Assembly: GCF_000020685.1 (NCBI RefSeq) | Contig: NC_012526.1 | Coordinates: forward strand, 463,501 to 527,500 | Length of the DNA: 64,000 bases | Direction of reading: 5' to 3' | Source of the DNA: Deinococcus deserti VCD115 | Lineage (GTDB): Bacteria > Deinococcota > Deinococci > Deinococcales > Deinococcaceae | Part shown: in pieces, positions 61,807 to 64,000 of the stretch | How the letters are laid out: each line of letters begins with the position of its first letter | How positions within the stretch are numbered: position 1 is the first letter of the stretch | The notes under the pieces: generated by a model | Database searches by the model: none | What the model was told of the DNA's origin: nothing | Seen by the model: only the letters and a program-made list of their open reading frames with translations | Made by a program: the position numbers and the translations under genes

Positions 61807-64000
61807 ATGAACGTAACAGACCTGATGCAGACGTATTTCGGGGACGCGGAGACCGAACAGCTGGGCCGCGCCGCAGGTCTTGACCTGCTTTCTGCGCAAC
61901 GTGCCCTGGGTGTGGGAGTGCCGCTGACCCTGGATGCTCTGGCTGATCACGCCGCCTCTCCAGCAGGTCAGACGCATGTCGCTGAAGCTATCGACAATCT
62001 GCCGCGCTTTGGCAGTGTGCAGGAGGCTCTTGCCGAGGCCGACGGGGCTGCCAATCTGCAACAGGCCGGAGAGTTTCTGAGCCCGGTGCTTCTGGGGGGC
62101 CAGGACGAGCGGATTGCCGCGGCGGCCACCGCCTCGGCAGGTCCGGCAGCATCGCCCGACGGAGTTCGGCGCCTGCTGCAGATGACCCTGCCGCTTCTTC
62201 TGAGCTTTCTGGCCCAGCGGGGGCTGGGACGGACGAACATGGGCCTGCTGCGCGACCTGCGCGGCGGTGTACCTGGGGCGGCCACTGACGCTGCCCCTGT
62301 CATGACTGCCAGATCAGTGCCACAGGCGGCCCCTGCTCCAGTGGCAGGAGTTTTGAGCGCCAGCGTCCTGCTGGACCACATGAAGGCGCAGTTCAGCGGT
62401 CAGAACGCAGAGCGAATCGGTGCGGCGGCCGGGTTTGGAGGCGGCGCACAGCGGGCCACGCTGACGACCCTGCCGGTGGTCCTCAATGCCCTGGTCAACA
62501 AAGGCCGGACCGAAGCCGGGGCGGCGGATCTGATATCCCAGGCCCGCAGTTACTTGCATCTGACAGACGCCGACGGGAATCTCGACCTCTCATCGCTCGA
62601 TGACCCGGCTGAAACAGGACGCCTTGAAGTTCAGGGACGCGGCCTGCTGACGGGCCTCTTCGGTAACGTCAATGAGATAACTGGCCGCCTGGGAACTGCC
62701 CTGGGCGGAAGTGGAACCAGTGCGGGGCGGCTGCTGTCATTGGTCACGCCACTTGCTCTGTCGCTGCTGGGCAGACGGGCTCAGGCGGCAGGTCTGAATG
62801 CTGAAAGGCTCAGCGCCGTACTGGGAGGGCTGAGCGGGAGTAGCCTGGCTGGTCTGCTTCCAGCTGGACTTACGGGTCTGTCCTCCCTGTTGGGCAACGC
62901 CTCCGCGGCCGCGGTTGCTGCCGCGCCTGCAAGCAGCGCTGCGCCTATCCACACAGCTCCGGTGGCGGCATCTACACCTGCTTCACACGGAAGCTCAACC
63001 TCTACGACCAGCACTGACACGGTTGCTGTGTCCCGTCGGCGTGGCTTTCCCTGGTGGCTTATTCCCTTGCTGCTTCTCGTGCTGCTTGGCGGATACTGGC
63101 TCTTGCAGACTCGTCAGGGCACCACGACCCGCAGCACCACCGATACAGCAACGACGACCGGTGCCATCACAACAGACGTCGTGGTCGAGAGTCCGGTGGC
63201 CGGCTCGACGATACCCGCTGCTCCCTTTACGATGCGTGGAACTGCTCCGGCCAGCACAACAGTATCCATCCGTGAGGGAGAAGAAGAGGTTGCCCAGGCC
63301 ACGGCTGACCCAGAGGGCCGCTGGAATACGGACATGCTTATGCCTGCTCCCGGAGAGCACACCTACTCTGTCCAGGCGGGAGATGCTTCCAGTGAGGTGC
63401 GGGTCAACGTGGTTGACGCCGCTTCCATCAGCACAAGGTCAAATACCGATACCGGCACGGAAACCGATGAGACGGACACGGCGGCTGACGACTCGGCTCA
63501 GTCAGACTCTGCCGGTCAGAGTCAGGACGGAGATACGGAAACTCAATCCTCTGCCGATACCACTGCAGGAACAGCGGCGCCCATCACCCCTGCTGAGTCG
63601 CAGGAGTTCGAGACGACAGATCCTGCGGGTGAGGAAACGTCAGATTCTGTGCAGCCGGCTGGCACGGGCGACATGACTGTTATTGGTCCAGCCACCGGAA
63701 CCACGCTTCCGGCGGGAGGTTTTACCCTGCGTGGCACGGGCGCCCAGGGCCAGGAGGCTGAACTGTTCGAGGATGACACGAGCCTGGGGCGGGTCACGGT
63801 AGGGGAGGACGGCCGCTGGAGTTTTGATGTGCCGAGTCCGTCTGCCGGGCCCCACACCTACAGCCTTCGGAGCCAGGACGGGAACGAAATCGCCAGCGTG
63901 CGGCTCACGACCAGCGCAGCTACGGCTGGTGCCGCGACTGCGGACTGCACGGAAGACTTCAGCCTCAGCATTGCGGATGGACAGACGGTCAGTGAGCCGT
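61807..64000 (+). CDS. DUF937-like membrane protein with Ig-like repeats, truncated by window edge
   Basis: An open frame from ATG 61807 (AGGAGG 4 nt upstream) runs off the right edge after 731 codons. Residues 1-140 and about 180-390 look like two DUF937-type helical regions (MQTYFGDAETEQLGRAAGL; MKAQFSGQNAERIGAAAGF), rich in LL/GL runs. One transmembrane helix lies at residues 416-435 (WWLIPLLLLVLLGGYWLL). After it come two Ig-like repeats, residues 458-525 and 623-695, each with SPVAGST/GPATGTT, FTxRGT, DxxGRW and HTYS landmarks, separated by an acidic Asp/Ser/Thr linker. The last visible part (CTEDFSLSIADGQ) starts another domain. Function unknown; a cell-surface role is inferred. Confidence 0.8.
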   Translation, partial: MNVTDLMQTYFGDAETEQLGRAAGLDLLSAQRALGVGVPLTLDALADHAASPAGQTHVAEAIDNLPRFGSVQEALAEADGAANLQQAGEFLSPVLLGGQDERIAAAATASAGPAASPDGVRRLLQMTLPLLLSFLAQRGLGRTNMGLLRDLRGGVPGAATDAAPVMTARSVPQAAPAPVAGVLSASVLLDHMKAQFSGQNAERIGAAAGFGGGAQRATLTTLPVVLNALVNKGRTEAGAADLISQARSYLHLTDADGNLDLSSLDDPAETGRLEVQGRGLLTGLFGNVNEITGRLGTALGGSGTSAGRLLSLVTPLALSLLGRRAQAAGLNAERLSAVLGGLSGSSLAGLLPAGLTGLSSLLGNASAAAVAAAPASSAAPIHTAPVAASTPASHGSSTSTTSTDTVAVSRRRGFPWWLIPLLLLVLLGGYWLLQTRQGTTTRSTTDTATTTGAITTDVVVESPVAGSTIPAAPFTMRGTAPASTTVSIREGEEEVAQATADPEGRWNTDMLMPAPGEHTYSVQAGDASSEVRVNVVDAASISTRSNTDTGTETDETDTAADDSAQSDSAGQSQDGDTETQSSADTTAGTAAPITPAESQEFETTDPAGEETSDSVQPAGTGDMTVIGPATGTTLPAGGFTLRGTGAQGQEAELFEDDTSLGRVTVGEDGRWSFDVPSPSAGPHTYSLRSQDGNEIASVRLTTSAATAGAATADCTEDFSLSIADGQTVSEP

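Overview
The window is GC-rich chromosomal DNA from a Deinococcus-type bacterium. The assignment rests on several things: many genes begin 5-8 nt after a TAnnnT -10 hexamer with no ribosome binding site (the leaderless signature known from Deinococcus); the phenylacetate genes carry a PaaR box as in Thermus; and GatB, AcpS, PaaABCDZ and a split type IV prepilin locus have the expected look. There is no rRNA, insertion sequence, prophage or CRISPR array. One tRNA-Asp is present.

Layout. 1-5.6 kb: an edge-truncated CAP-domain lipoprotein, a hypothetical gene, a MoxR/ChlI-type AAA ATPase, a VOC gene divergent from a soxR-GNAT pair, and a GGDEF pseudogene. 5.8-8.1 kb: a LuxR-type STAND regulator. 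8.3-12.8 kb: gatB, a membrane protein, a PfkB kinase and mltG. 12.9-16 kb: ferredoxin, adenine deaminase, and a zinc-ribbon/HEPN-like gene. 16-20.5 kb: a four-gene prepilin/PilX-like operon and a C39 peptidase. 20.5-25.7 kb: a broken P-loop kinase, an esterase, an acyl-CoA ligase, ruvX, paaG and a DUF4242 gene. 25.8-28.5 kb: M23 peptidase, beta-propeller protein and phosphatase. 28.5-31.6 kb: ilvA with a structured leader, and an FAD oxidoreductase. 31.6-36.8 kb: an envelope operon (SpoIID-like, LptD/OstA-like, lipoprotein). 36.8-45.2 kb: serine hydrolase, asparaginase II, tRNA-Asp, speA, small membrane and lipoprotein genes, an RNA methyltransferase, a HAD phosphatase and acpS. 45.3-50.7 kb: a Tat-exported MBL hydrolase, a fused MNT-HEPN protein, a large lipoprotein, an aldo/keto reductase and a likely broken gene. 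50.8-56.4 kb: a TPP riboswitch followed by thiC-thiE-thiS-thiG-thiO-thiD. 56.4-61.5 kb: PaaR operator followed by paaABCD and paaZ. 61.8 kb to the right edge: the start of a long DUF937-like/membrane/Ig-like protein, cut by the window.

How the genes work together. The thi operon makes the pyrimidine and thiazole halves of thiamine (ThiO supplies the glycine imine, ThiS the sulfur) and joins them with ThiE; the riboswitch shuts it off when TPP is plentiful. PaaABCD epoxidises phenylacetyl-CoA, PaaG isomerises the epoxide and PaaZ opens and oxidises the ring; ligase, reductase (PaaE), later beta-oxidation enzymes and PaaR itself are not in the window. Much of the rest is envelope biology: MltG, the M23 and C39 peptidases, the SpoIID-like protein, the LptD-like barrel and several lipoproteins.

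The most unusual items are a single polypeptide carrying both halves of a MntA-HepT type toxin-antitoxin pair, a second PaaR-like box far from the paa genes, a double-length PaaB, and the composite DUF937/Ig protein at the right edge. Start sites and small genes are judged by eye; no database search was run.
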